Source: Butyriboletus loyo (Eukaryota; Basidiomycota; Agaricomycetes; Boletales; Boletaceae). Taken from it: 64,000 nt of DNA. This document shows positions 44,204 to 56,079 of this stretch, in pieces (positions within the stretch are counted from its first letter, which is position 1; each line of letters begins with the position of its first letter). A program made the translations under genes and the position numbers. Where the stretch lies: the NCBI GenBank assembly GCA_038093515.1, contig JBBPSI010000076.1:1-64000 (forward strand). Direction: 5' to 3'. The notes under the pieces were generated by a model that searched no databases, was not told where the DNA came from, and saw only the letters and a program-made list of their open reading frames with translations.

Positions 44204-47200
44204 TCAAGCCTGAAAGTCTTTCTCCGTTAGTGGCTGCCCTTGAAACAATTTGCCCATGTGCGTGTGCGTGAAGGGTAGCCCTCTGTTCCGAATGGCAAGT
44301 AGCGCCCACACGCAAGGCAGCGGCGAACCAGAGAACCTGATTTCGTTCTCTGCGAAACTACCAGGGATGTCGAACAGATTCCACCGGAGTACTCCATCGT
44401 TTGGCGAATCCGTCGTAGGTACATCGAGGAAACGACATAGTCGGATATACGCTTGATAGTCTCTAAGATAGAGCTGCCCAGCGAACACGTTGAGCTGGTC
44501 GATCAGAGCCCAAGGCGGAGTCCAGTCGGAGGCCAGGGGAGGGATGGAATAAAGTTGGAGATCGTCGGATGGTTTCATTCTCTGGGATGTGCGGGGTGCA
44601 TACACGTGAAGGTGGACGAATTCGCTTTCCCTGATGAATGGCATCAAGAGATTAGCCTCAAATGGGCTCAGCAGAATGAGTACTTGGTCGCGGTCCTTCG
44701 AGGGTTTGCGGGAGAGGATCCACTGGACAGGTCGAAGATATTGATCTATGGTCCCGAGAGTGGACTCGGGTCTGATCGCATTACAGAAGTCCGCTGTCGC
44801 CAAGATAAATGGGCTCCAGACGTCTGCATCATGGGTAGCTGCAGAACTGTTTTCGAGCGTTGTGAAGACCGGATGAAAGGCGCTGGCGGAGTGCAATGGA
44901 GGAAGATTACCAGTGTTCACGAATTTGAAGACGTCGGGATGAAGGTTATGTCTCGCCGGTATTGCATAGGGAGGCAGCTCCACCTCTCGTTCACGCTCCC
45001 GCTCACGGTTAACCTCCCGTTCTTGCTCTTCTTCCATATGTGCATTGGGAAGTGATAGAACCCCCAGGTCTTTACAGCGTTGGCGGATCCCTGGATCCAG
45101 CGCTGACAACGTACGAGGGGCATTTTTAGTCCCACGGGGTGCATATAGATCGACCAGCGATTTCAGTTCTGGCTGAAGCCATACATCCGCCAGTTGATCT
45201 GACCCGACCTCATTACTGCAAAAACGGGACCAAGCGCCGTGTCTCGATTTGTGGTTCATGCCTTGTTGTGCCCAGTAAGGAGCTCGTTCGTGTATATCGG
45301 TGCAGGTCTCGTGTATTGCCCAGCATAAAATATCGATGGTAGACACTTGGGTGTTCGAATCTTTTTTGCCGACCACAGCACGGATTGTCTGATCAACCCT
45401 GAGTGGTGCAAAGAACATGACCGAGTGGCCATGACCCAACTTGCGCATCCGCATGCAGCCTGAGAACCATACACCGTGAGACTGAGACATCGAATGATAG
45501 TGCTGAGACAAACCTTGCACCAGCTGATCTTTTGTGACCTTGGGGCCTAGTGTGACAGCTGCTCGAGACCCGATAGGGAGTTTGAGGTCGGTGCCCCTTG
45601 TGTGTGCATGATCCAGATAGACAACGCAACGATCTAACTGCTGAGAAAGTGGCGACGATAGCAATGATTGAGTGGTACCATTTTTCGTGAGTACGCTCAA
45701 TTCATCATTCTCGTTGAAATAGATGGCACCAGCAGCATCCCGGGCGATGTCGAGCCATGCTTCGGTCACTTGACGATTGGTAAGATCAAGGATTTGTGCA
45801 CCAACATCCAGTAAGACACGAATTTCGGGCTGTTGCTCGACCACCATGTGCAGGAATTCAACCGTAGTCCGTCGTTTGCCATTCGCGTGAGTTAGCATAT
45901 AAAAGTCATTTTCGGGCCGAAGAAGATATATGAGAACCATGGCATTGGTCCCTTGCTGGTGGTCAAGGTCGCACTGAGCAATAGACATAGGTAACAGCCA
46001 TTGGCCGTCGTTCGTGCCCGAAAATCCTGGCGCTTAGTTCAACGACAGAATTGAACAACACAAAATAAACTGTGGGTTCACTCACCGGTTATAACCTTTT
46101 CTTGTTTCTCTGCCAAATCCCAGCTAGACACGGATAGTTTCGAAGGAAATTCTTTGGCTTCCTGTGGGAACACTACCCGCGAGAGATAGAAATTTATTGC
46201 TGCCTGGTTTCGACCGAAAAGCGGGAATATGACCTTGTCCCATTGCTCCGATGACTTGAGGTTGAGCTCGCCGAGTTCCTCAAGCGTGTCCGGCAATGTC
46301 TCGGAATCGTACTCTTTCACCCAAAGTGCGTATTCCACGGTTGGGTCATCCTGGTCTAGCAAGATCTCGAAAGAAACCCTCAGCTGCTCCTCACTGAGGC
46401 CAGTATAGTAGTAAGATAGGCACGTGAGAATGATAGTAATATCTGGATGGCCGAACTGGGTGTTGGGTGCAGGCACGTCTTTCGCGCGATATGGGATGGC
46501 AAACATTGTGGAGGGCTTGGAACGGTCGGAATCTCGCGAGCGCAGGTCAAGGCCATAGTCAACACGCCATCTCCGCTCCGTGAGAGCAAACAACAGGATG
46601 TTGGAGGCCAGGAGACCACGGAGTAGTAGTAGTCCACTCCATAGATTACTTTGGTGCAAACCATTAACGTACTCCTCCACCATGCTGAGTGTATCGGGAA
46701 CTCCGAGCACATCTTCTTCGGATATGAAACTGCGAATCGCATCACGCAGGGCTGAAGAGATATTTTGAAACTTGAAAACGGGAAGTCGTCCAGCCATCAC
46801 GTCTTCCGCAATGGATGATATTAGGTCTCGACCAACGTCGGAGGCTTGCTCAATGCGGATGTATGGAAATGATCCAGGTGGACCACGCTCATACTCCATG
46901 GAGTCAGGGACATATCTGGAAAAGGAATCTGCATGCTTCTTCGCAAGCATGAGGACCTGTTGAGTAATGGTCCATCGATCAGGGTATCCGTCCATGTGTT
47001 GCCGGTGGCCGATCGTGTAAATCAGTTGGAATCGCGGATGAAGGATCTCGTCGCTCTCGTCCAGGATATCTCGAGCATTAGAATGAATCCACGTTTGAAG
47101 ACTCAGCCACTTGGATGCACTGTCCGAAGCACAGTGAACATCCCCACCGCGCTCGCCATGATGGCCAACAGGAGCAGCGTCCTTCTTACTCATGTAATCT

Positions 47201-50200
47201 GGTAACTGGCATAGCAGTCGAAACATGTCGCCTACAAGGCTGTGACCCGGCAGCTGTGTTAAATGATCAGCTGTATCAAACGATCATAGACATAATATTC
47301 GTGCTCACCGATTGGGCTGTCGTAATGTGCTGGTAAATCAATTTCTGAAGCTTCGGTAACGGGTTGGCGAAAGGTTTGCCTGTACGTATCTGCTCCTCCA
47401 CACTCATCAACTTGAGTGATGCGACGTGCTCGGGCTGGACGAGTAAAATTCCATGCTCAGCCTTGCATTGAGACATGAGCTTGTGTAAATCATCGATCTG
47501 AAGGCTGATCAATTCGCCACTCTGGTTGTATTCTGGGGTACGAGTGAAGGGCAGGTGGTATATTGGCCTGTTAGCGAGCCCACTGAGGCGAGCAACGAGT
47601 GATTCGAACATTTGGACCGTCAGTGCTTTTGGAACAATGACACGGACAAGCTGTTTGCCGTCGGCGAGAGTGGAAGCCGCGATGGGAATGATCACAGATG
47701 ATTTCCCCTCGCCCATGTTGACCTGCATTACAGTGTTTCCCCCGGATTGTGGGAACATCATCTCCATTGCAGCCGTTACCTGAGTGCGACGAATCAGAAA
47801 GTTTCCCTGAATCTGATACAAGAAACAGCATCGTTAGTAGGGACCATCTCCCGGACACCAGAAACACACCTGGATCAACAACCAATCTGGGTGGTCTTCA
47901 GGATTCCAACCGTCACATCCTTCGTTCTGCAATTCCATCGAAAACTCTTCTTCATGACCATCCAGAGTAAATCGGAGCAATCTCCGAGCACGCTGAAGGT
48001 CCAAAAGGAGTAGAGCTAACGACACCAAGCATTTCTCCCACTGTCCAGGGAGGTCGATCGACGACGTGGACGCGAGATATCGGAATAGGACATCTGCTGT
48101 GATCGGTAACCAATGGCCAAATCGCTCGAGTACTTGTTCATGCATCTCAGTTGTTGGACCAAGACTTTTCTTGAGGATGGCCAAAGCATCCATGTAGGTT
48201 ACTCTACACTGTGCGTAGTGCTTTTCCAGTGGCTGGGTGAGAGTCTCCGCTGCTACTCTGTGTGGTATTCGGGAATCCTCGCGAACGTGTTGTGCGCTGG
48301 CATTAAGGCGGGTGATGTATGCCCGTTTGATTGAGGGGTTGGTCCGAAGAGACGAGAATAGTTGGTCCAATGTGGGAGTATCATTTGATGACATCTTGTT
48401 GCTCTTATAGCTGTCACGCAAGAAAAAGCTACGGGGAGGTAGTTCTGGCGCCGGTCGGCTTGAAAGCAGCTCATCCGGTGTGATCTGCAACGGCGTATGC
48501 TGATTGAGAACATATTCCAGAGACGAGACTGGTCGTTGAAGAGTGGGTAGTCCGTTTGCGAGGACACACATAAGATGTTCCTTGAGACAGAAGTTTCGAC
48601 AGCAGCTGGAGAATAGTTCTTGGAGGCTGTCAGTTAAACCTGCCACATCCCAGTAACGAGAATCCAACGAGACCGTCGGAGGGGTATCAGATGACCAGTC
48701 CTTGAGCAACCGTTCGACAGCATCATCGACAACAGGCCACTTCGTGTGCCGGTCCAAATCCCTCTCCCCGAGGAGGAACCCATGAATATGATCCCGCAGG
48801 ACTTCGTCAGTGGGACGATATCCATCCAGAATCTCGCAGCCAACATGGATCTGTAGATCAGATTGTGATTGTTGAGCAAATGCTATGAGCATCGAGAGGA
48901 AGGCAGCTTGGTCGCATGGTGAACAGTACGCCATTTCGGGAAGTAAGAATAACAGCTGAAAACGCCGACGAGTTCCCTCCCTCTTCTCCAGGGAGTCATG
49001 TACCTTGTTCAGTAGTGTCTGCACAAGATCGGGATTCGACCATATTCCCGGGCCGTCATCCAAAAAGGGTTCAGTATCAGTATCCGCACCGATGCTGTCG
49101 TTCCACAGTTCTGCCCAGTTCGATATAATATTTATAATGAGCACACTGGAGGGCCAGCGATGAACGGCAGATGCTGCAGTGGAGGCGATATCCTGAAGCT
49201 CCAAGTCCGAATCTAGGGTCAAGTGGTCACTGTTGTCACAGTCTTCCACGGATGGTCCAGTAGCATGCAGGGGAAATAGATACGCAGCTCGTCGCGCTGC
49301 ACGCTTGTCTGCTGCACTGACGGGTTCTTTGTCATGTGCACTGCGATTCCAGTAATATCTATGAAGGATTTCCTGGTATGCAGAATTAATTTGGGGATAT
49401 TGGGTTGCAGTCCAATTCCCATCGAGGGTTTTGAGTTTCATGATTGAGCGACACCCAGCTGACTGTAACAGACAAAGTGCCGCTTGGGCACCCGTTTTGC
49501 CCGTCAGTGGATCAGGCCTGTGACAGCTAGTCATCGCATGCAGATTGGCAAGATATTGCGTGCTTTCCAAGCTGCCATTCCCTGCCAAGCGACCCAGTTC
49601 AGCATCCACGTTGTAGATATGATAGGCATTAGATTCGTTCTCAACCCGAACACGATGATCGCCATGCTTTTCAAGAGGTCCATGCGGTATGATGATGCGT
49701 CTGGGAATGAGTTGTGCTGGAAGGTGAATTTTCTGCCGGAGAACGAGGAGGTTCTCTAAACCGAAGAGTGTCCCAACGCATTGATCCTCGTCGTAAACCA
49801 TATCCTTGAAGTCACGGGACTCGAGTTCTTCCCGCTCATTGACGAAAAAGGACAACCCACAGCGATGCAATGCAACAGACAATCGCTGCACTGGTACATG
49901 CTGGAGAGAGTCAACGGGGGAAACAGAAATGAGGAGATTGTTGGCCCGGTGCTTGAGAAATGAGCTGATATCGTTGAAATGGCCAAGATTGTTGAGATGG
50001 ACATGTTTATATAAATCCTCGCGATGGTCGAGATTGTTGAGACACTCGAAACACTGCGAAACCATTTCCCACGTTGGGCTTCGGATATCGACAAGGGTCT
50101 CGCGACCTCTGTACATACGAAAGTGTTCAGATGCGCAGTCAATCCTCCAATGTTCTGAAGACTGTTCCCACAGCAGTCCGACAGGGCGTATCTCGAGGGT

Positions 50201-53200
50201 CTTTGTGGACAGGTTCAACCAGTGAATATGTCCATCGACGAGCATTGGCGGAAGGTCTCCCCGCAGTTTAGTCGGAGGAATCAGCTCGAGGATATCACGT
50301 GATTCATTGCATTGTGCTCGGACCACTAGATCGTCACCTCGCAGCGAAAAGTGCACCTGCATGTATTTGAATCACGGTTATGTCACGAGGGGTTCAAGTT
50401 GGCGAATGTTACATACCTTGTGCTTCGACGTCGTAGCTAGGGTCGTGAAATCCATTCCTGGGAGATCGGATGGTATGAGAAAGAAGCCTTGCTGCAAACA
50501 CTGATTAGCAACGTATGTTACATTGGAAGGTGCAGCATGCACGCACATCACGAAATATATGCTGGCATTCTGGAGAGTCCTTAATCGCACGTGGCAATCC
50601 ACCCAATGGTTGACCATCCACTCGAAGCACACCATTGAGCAGGTCAAGGTGTACTGTTTGCGACGGTTGATCCCCGGTCGCTTTAGTACTGCATGTAAGC
50701 CATCGAGCATTCGGACACTGCAACTGCTCCCATTTGTGTACACCTGCCCTGTGGCTAGTGAAAATCTTGCCAACTGCGAGGTCAACACCATAATCTGAAG
50801 CATCTGCGAGGATAACGTCCCCCAAGATTCCATCGAGAGCATGAGCAAGACGACGGTCTCGTTGAAGGAGCAGTCGTGAATAGGAGTCAAAGACCACTGA
50901 AGGGTTGAAGTTAGCAGAGTTGTGCGGGCGCTCGAGATCCATGAATGAGACATACATTCGGGGTGCAGTGCAGATATTAAGAAGGTGCAAGAAAGCAGCG
51001 CATCGACATCCTCTGCAGAGTGGAAGAGCTCGCGGAGAGTAACAGGGTCAACATCAAATGTGCTTCGACACGTGACAGCCATGTCCCGCAGGAGATTGCT
51101 ACGTTCTTCATTTGTAGGTGCCATCACCAGGTTGTATGATAGCTCCTGCACCCAGATGAACGCCTTCCTGCGTACACTTCGAAGAAGTGTGATGGTTCGC
51201 TGCGAAACGCGTTCGCTGGGGCTCGATGCAAGCACCCGTGTGAGCAACAAGGAAATCGTGCTCATCACCACGCTATCGATCGAGCTAGCCCCAACCTCCA
51301 CGAACAAACTGTCGAGCTCGTCCAGAAGGGCATTGCAGAATGAGGAGTCTTGAAGGTCTTGATGCCAAATCCACTGTACCGCATTCAAATCAAGTGGTCC
51401 AACCTGAAAGGTCGCCTGGGCAAGGAGGTAATGAACATCACGATGACGGAAGTTGAGAGTTCTACTGCGCAGGCTCCTCAGGATATTGATCCACTGCAAG
51501 GAGGCGCCACTCCGCAAGTGTCCAAATGCAATGAATTCGTCGAGGGAGAAATCCGATGGACAATTTGCTTGAGAAGCTAAGATGTCGTTGGAGGTCCAAC
51601 TGGTGGAAGACACATAGTTGATATTGTCGCTCATAACACTGTATGCAAAGTCGCACAGAGATTTGTTCTTCGTTTCTGGCCATGTTGAGAGGTGGTCCCT
51701 TAGCACATTGGTGTATTCTCTGTTGCCAAGTGCGACATGCTGGATCGCATAACGTAATGTCTGGTTATTTCCAGATTGCAGGCCCCCTGGATGAGAATAT
51801 GCAAAGTGTATCTGGAAGGAGAGCGGTGGCCCTTTGCGCTCGACAAAGTAGGGCCGCAACGCGGGAACATGCGCAAGTAGGTTGTCCTCTGTCTCTGCAT
51901 TGAATGACCAATGTGTATTAATAGGATGGTAGAGGTAATGCAAAATGCGGGAAGCGGCAGAACGCCAGATACGAAGGCACGGCGGGCATTGGAGTTCAAA
52001 TATGACCACTTTGGCGTGTAATGGAGAGGCGGGAAGTGGTGATTGGGTAGCCTGTGTGCCCTCGGCCACCTGTCGCGCATTTGCAAGACTGGCAGCTTTT
52101 TGCTCCATGCCAACACGCCTAACAATATTTTCAATCGCGTCACATTCAACACGAGCCTTGAGCTGCTGAAGACGCGGGGATTCGTCATAATAAAGGACGG
52201 CAAAACTGTCTTGTGTAAATTCATCGGAAAGTACCGACCATCCCAGACGCGATTTCGACTCGCGAGCAGCGAGATATTGATACGCACGAGCAAGGCGATG
52301 CAGGCTTGTTGTCTTGCGCAGAAGCAGCATTCCCAGGAAATCTGCCAGGATTTCAGGGGAGTAGTCGGAAAGTATGGGAATCTCCTTCACAGCTAGTTGG
52401 TCGAGTGCGACAAAAAGCTCTATCGCAGTCAGGAACATAATGGAGTGATCTTCTGGATTTTCATTGCGCCGATTTCCAGTGCTAGCCCTGATCATGTATT
52501 TATCCATCAAAATCTCGAGCTGTGCGCATGCCTCCTCCACATTCGTGACACAGGCAAACCAATTATCGATGCCCTGCTCGACCGATTGCTCGACGTCATA
52601 GAGAGTAACGTCAGGGTCGGCATCATATGCCTCGTCAAAAAAGGACCCGTTCGAGGACAAGAAATCATCAATAGTGCCGCGATGATGATGGCTGGGGTGG
52701 AAACCAGTACCAAGGGGTGCGCGGGGATGATTCGCGAGAGCGTTGCGAATGTATTCACCACTGTCCAGGAGCAACAGTTGTGTGTCCCTCGTTAGTTCCT
52801 CCTGGGAAGGATTCCGAAATAGGGATGTGCGGGTGCTCAGCTGCTTCCATCTGGCGTCAAGAATGTCTCGAAGGCAAGTGCAAGTCTTCAGCGCCAGCTC
52901 AGAGAGCCATTCGGGGGGAAAGGAACCAAGCTTGCTTAAACGTCGGAAAATTTTGGATGACATCAGATAAAGGTGATCGCTGGAAAGCTTTGCGTAGTTT
53001 GGATCCCTTGCAAGGGTGCATATGAAGAATAACATGAATTCCTTGTAGGAGGCGCGTCCAAGAGGAGAACGATCAACGGACGTCTGTATTGCGACCCTGG
53101 TGAGAAGCCAAAGCGACGAGCGACGCCAAACAGCCTCGGCTGAGCCACCGAACCGATGCCGCTGGACAACATCGTCACGAACACGCTTGGTAATGCGAAG

Positions 53201-53913
53201 AACGTCAGTAGTGCGACCAACACCTCGCAAGATGCCCGCCAGAAGTGCAGTGATATGTTGTGAACGAGCGGCGGGAGGAGAGGGAAGGTCGGAGTCGACA
53301 GCGCTGGGGCGAGATAGAAAATTGGCGAGCTCGAATTGAAATTCCCCGTCGTCAAACACCTCGCTCGGCATCTCGACGGCCGACCACGGATACGAGCATA
53401 TCAGAGACCCTGCCGTCTTATCTACAGCATCACTGCTCGGAGACACTTCGAAAGATTCGAATAGTGTATGATTCTCCCGCTTCGTGAGGACAACCGCAGC
53501 ATTTTGAGGTCGGATGAAAAACACAAGAATGTCTATAGACTATCAGCACAGATCTACAGAGAACATGTGAGCGTACCTTCTGTTTGCATTCCACGCAGCT
53601 GGGAGATGACGTGGCCTCTGTCGAGGTGTTCAGACTGGACGGATGCTTGCAAGTTGTCTAGCATCTTTGTGATGCGATGCCATTGAGCCTGCGAGGTTTC
53701 TTCGACGTGTGCGCTATAAGCGCGGGCAGCAACGCATGCTGCATGAGCCAGTGAAAGATCGTTTTCTAAAGTATAGTCGTTGTCTTTTGGAAGCTCGACA
53801 GGAAAAAACACATGGGTAACAGCATAATCAAATGTTGTAGGAGTACGGTCGAATGCCGATGAGCTCGTCGTTTCAAGATCGGAATTATCTGCAACAGGCG
53901 GTATCGCCAACAT
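44204..53913 (-). CDS. Giant DUF6606/DUF3638/DUF3645 protein (~3,000 residues)
   Basis: ATG 53913 starts a chain built from long exons: 53577-53913, 53532 to about 50970, then to 50400, then about 47834-50362, 47276-47821, 46078-47226 and 44204-45988. Joins are clean (TED|ILVFFIRPQN; GMDF...KHK|VHFSLRGDD; KVITG|FSGTNDGQW). The N-terminus (FDYAVTHVFFPVELPKDNDY) matches DUF6606 openings; the middle gives VDGQPLGGLP; the DUF3638 core is NFLIRRTQ...VMQVNMGEGKSSVIIPIA, a Walker-A-like loop coded at 47696-47713, then NRPIYHLPFTRTPEY; the C-terminal part has VLLDVGAQILDLTNRQVTEAWL and LPFTHTHMGKLFQG. Databases often label such proteins as deubiquitinases; I see no classical Cys-His peptidase motif, so biochemical activity remains open. 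The frame is intact end to end. Confidence 0.85.
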
Positions 53914-54480
53914 GGTGGTGTAGGCGAAAATGCAGTGTGCAGCCTTTTGTGCTCAATACAGTCACCTCCCCTTACTACCGTCACCAACTTGAAGGCTAGC
54001 TACTTTAGGGATTCATCCGTCCTCATAGACGAGTCCACCGGCCTTGGAGCAGGAGGAATAACAATCGTGAACGACAAGACTGTCCAGGCTATCAACCTGC
54101 CTGATAGCTCAGACATCGAAATGATGTGGTGACACACCAAACTGCGCTGAAAAACAAGACCACCGCGTTGTCAGTTTGACAAGAAGATATTTACCTATAG
54201 ATCGTTATGTGAGTTATTCATGATCATTTCCCTCGAGAAATCCCGACGTGAAGGAGATTTTTATTCTCTATCGATGGTTCAGAAACGAGCAGCCCATAAG
54301 GGCTAGGACACAATGCGGTCTATCCTCTCCAAGCCGCCGTCAACTTCGTGGCAGTTATCATTCACCCTGGGAACTTGGTCGACGACCTGGCCACTGGGAA
54401 AGGAAAGCGGTGGTTCCACAAGGAATGACTTCCAGCAACGCGTTGAATTTGCATCTCACGTAGCAACGTTATCAAGTAAT
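53914..54480. other. Spacer upstream of the giant gene
   Basis: It contains the promoter side of the giant gene. No conserved coding motif is found. Confidence 0.35.
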
Positions 54481-55165
54481 CCCTCTAGTTGGAGCCGATG
54501 TGCTTGATGAATATACAGGTGGACGGGAACTTGTCCAGGCTCTCGTTGTGAACAAATTGGACCTGTACGGCCCCCTCGTAACTAGCGGACCCTTGCAAAT
54601 TAACGATTTTTAGGGTCGATGGTATGGCGGACAAATTGTCCATATCGAACTGTGTGTCAGCCGTGAACTGGACGCTCTCCAGATTCAAGACGGCGATTTG
54701 CGCACTCTATGTCGTGTAACGAGACGGAGGGAATATAGGGTTGGGTTTGTTACTGGTTATAACGACCGGGAAATTGACTATTTGCATTTCCAAGGTTCAG
54801 TCAGATCAAGCCTCCAAACGAAACGATCAAACTGTCGATGCGTAACTTGAAAAGAAGTCTGGAACGCTCTCGACTGCCTCCTCGGTGGCGAGACTCGGAC
54901 TCGGGAAGGGTATGTATGTAACCCCGACTAGCTTTAGTTTGGAACGTTGCGGCGCTACGATCTCTGCAGTCAGAACAACCTATGCGGGACTTTCTCCTGT
55001 ATCCACCATTGGGCATAGCCGTGTAAACAACACGAGAATCGTCCTCTCCCTGTGATACAACCATTTCTTGACGAGGTGCTCGGCGCCGCTCTTGCACACC
55101 TTGGACCACCGAACGAATCCGTTCCGGAAAACATGACATAGTACTTGGCACCTGACGTTGGTCAT
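54480..55165 (-). CDS. Unassigned coding-like fragment
   Basis: Minus-strand pieces read like protein: LESVQFTADTQFDMDNLS and TLKIVNLQGSASYEGAVQVQF (54485-54690), and upstream KLKLVGVTYIPFP, SLATEEAVESVPDFFSSY (about 54840-54950). The alternation of hydrophobic strands and NLQGS-type turns recalls LRR-containing F-box proteins, but no F-box is visible. Stops and frame changes separate the pieces, so it may be a small intron-rich gene or a relic. No function is assigned. Confidence 0.25.
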
Positions 55166-56060
55166 GATCGAGGCAAGATATGATATACTAGTAACGACCT
55201 TTCAATTTTTTTTTCCAATGCGATTGAGGTTGTCAACGTTGTGGATGATCGACGGGTCCCTAGTCATGTTGAATTCTGCGTGTATTATAACGCTCGAAGT
55301 TCGACACGTCATTTAAACTTCGAAAGATTCAACGTGGCCCTCGGGCACGCCTGAGACTTAAGAGCGATGTGTTGAAACGACCGAAACCAGAGAGCACTGC
55401 AAGACAGTCACAGATGTCTTTCAAAATGTGGGCCCAGAAGGCATGCTGGAGATAGTTCAACTATCATCGTCCTCCATCCCGTCTTCGTTCCGCGCCCGAC
55501 TGGTCCTCGTCTCGTAGTCGTCGTTTTGTGTATCCCTATCGTCGTTTTGTGTTATCCCTACTTTCCGTTCGTCCGTTGGGCACGCTCGTGTTCGTTCGTT
55601 CGCGCCGCCCGCATGCGCGTCCAGCCCGCTTCGGGGAGTCGAGTTCGAACGGCGACCGACCGACCGGGGTCCGCGCACGTCACGTGACGTTAAAACGGGC
55701 CGTAAAACGTTTGAGAGAACCAATAATTCGCTGTAGCCTACTACCATTAAGGCTCACGCAGTGTCAACTTTGTCCTCCGATTTAACCTTGTTTGATTCAG
55801 CGCAAGGTGGGTCGCTTTATGTCTCCGAGTACCTCTGTCACCACCAGGGGACTCAGATCAATTTCCCCGTCGATGTCAAAAGTGACTTTCAGTCAAGAGT
55901 GGGCTGCGAGTTCTTCGTTCAGTCAGGATGCACGAGTAGATCCGTGGTGGAGTTTTGAACGGCCACACCGGGTGTCCTTGCGACAAGCCTCTCGTTTCCT
56001 TTCCCCATCACCGTGTCTGCTCGTCGGTTGCTTCTTGTGTTTACCTCGAGCCCGCCCCGC
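55166..56060. other. Spacer upstream of the White-collar relic, with a CRE/E-box palindrome
   Basis: No clear gene is seen. It holds a tcgtcgttttgtg duplication (about 55518-55550) and the palindrome at 55677-55690. Confidence 0.4.
55677..55690. promoter_or_regulatory. 14-bp perfect palindrome containing CACGTG and TGACGT
   Basis: ACGTCACGTGACGT is its own reverse complement. It combines a CACGTG bHLH/bZIP core with two CRE half sites (TGACGT), about 400 bp before the first White-collar-like coding text. Confidence 0.45.
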
Positions 56061-56079
56061 CGTCTGACCCGACACCGGC

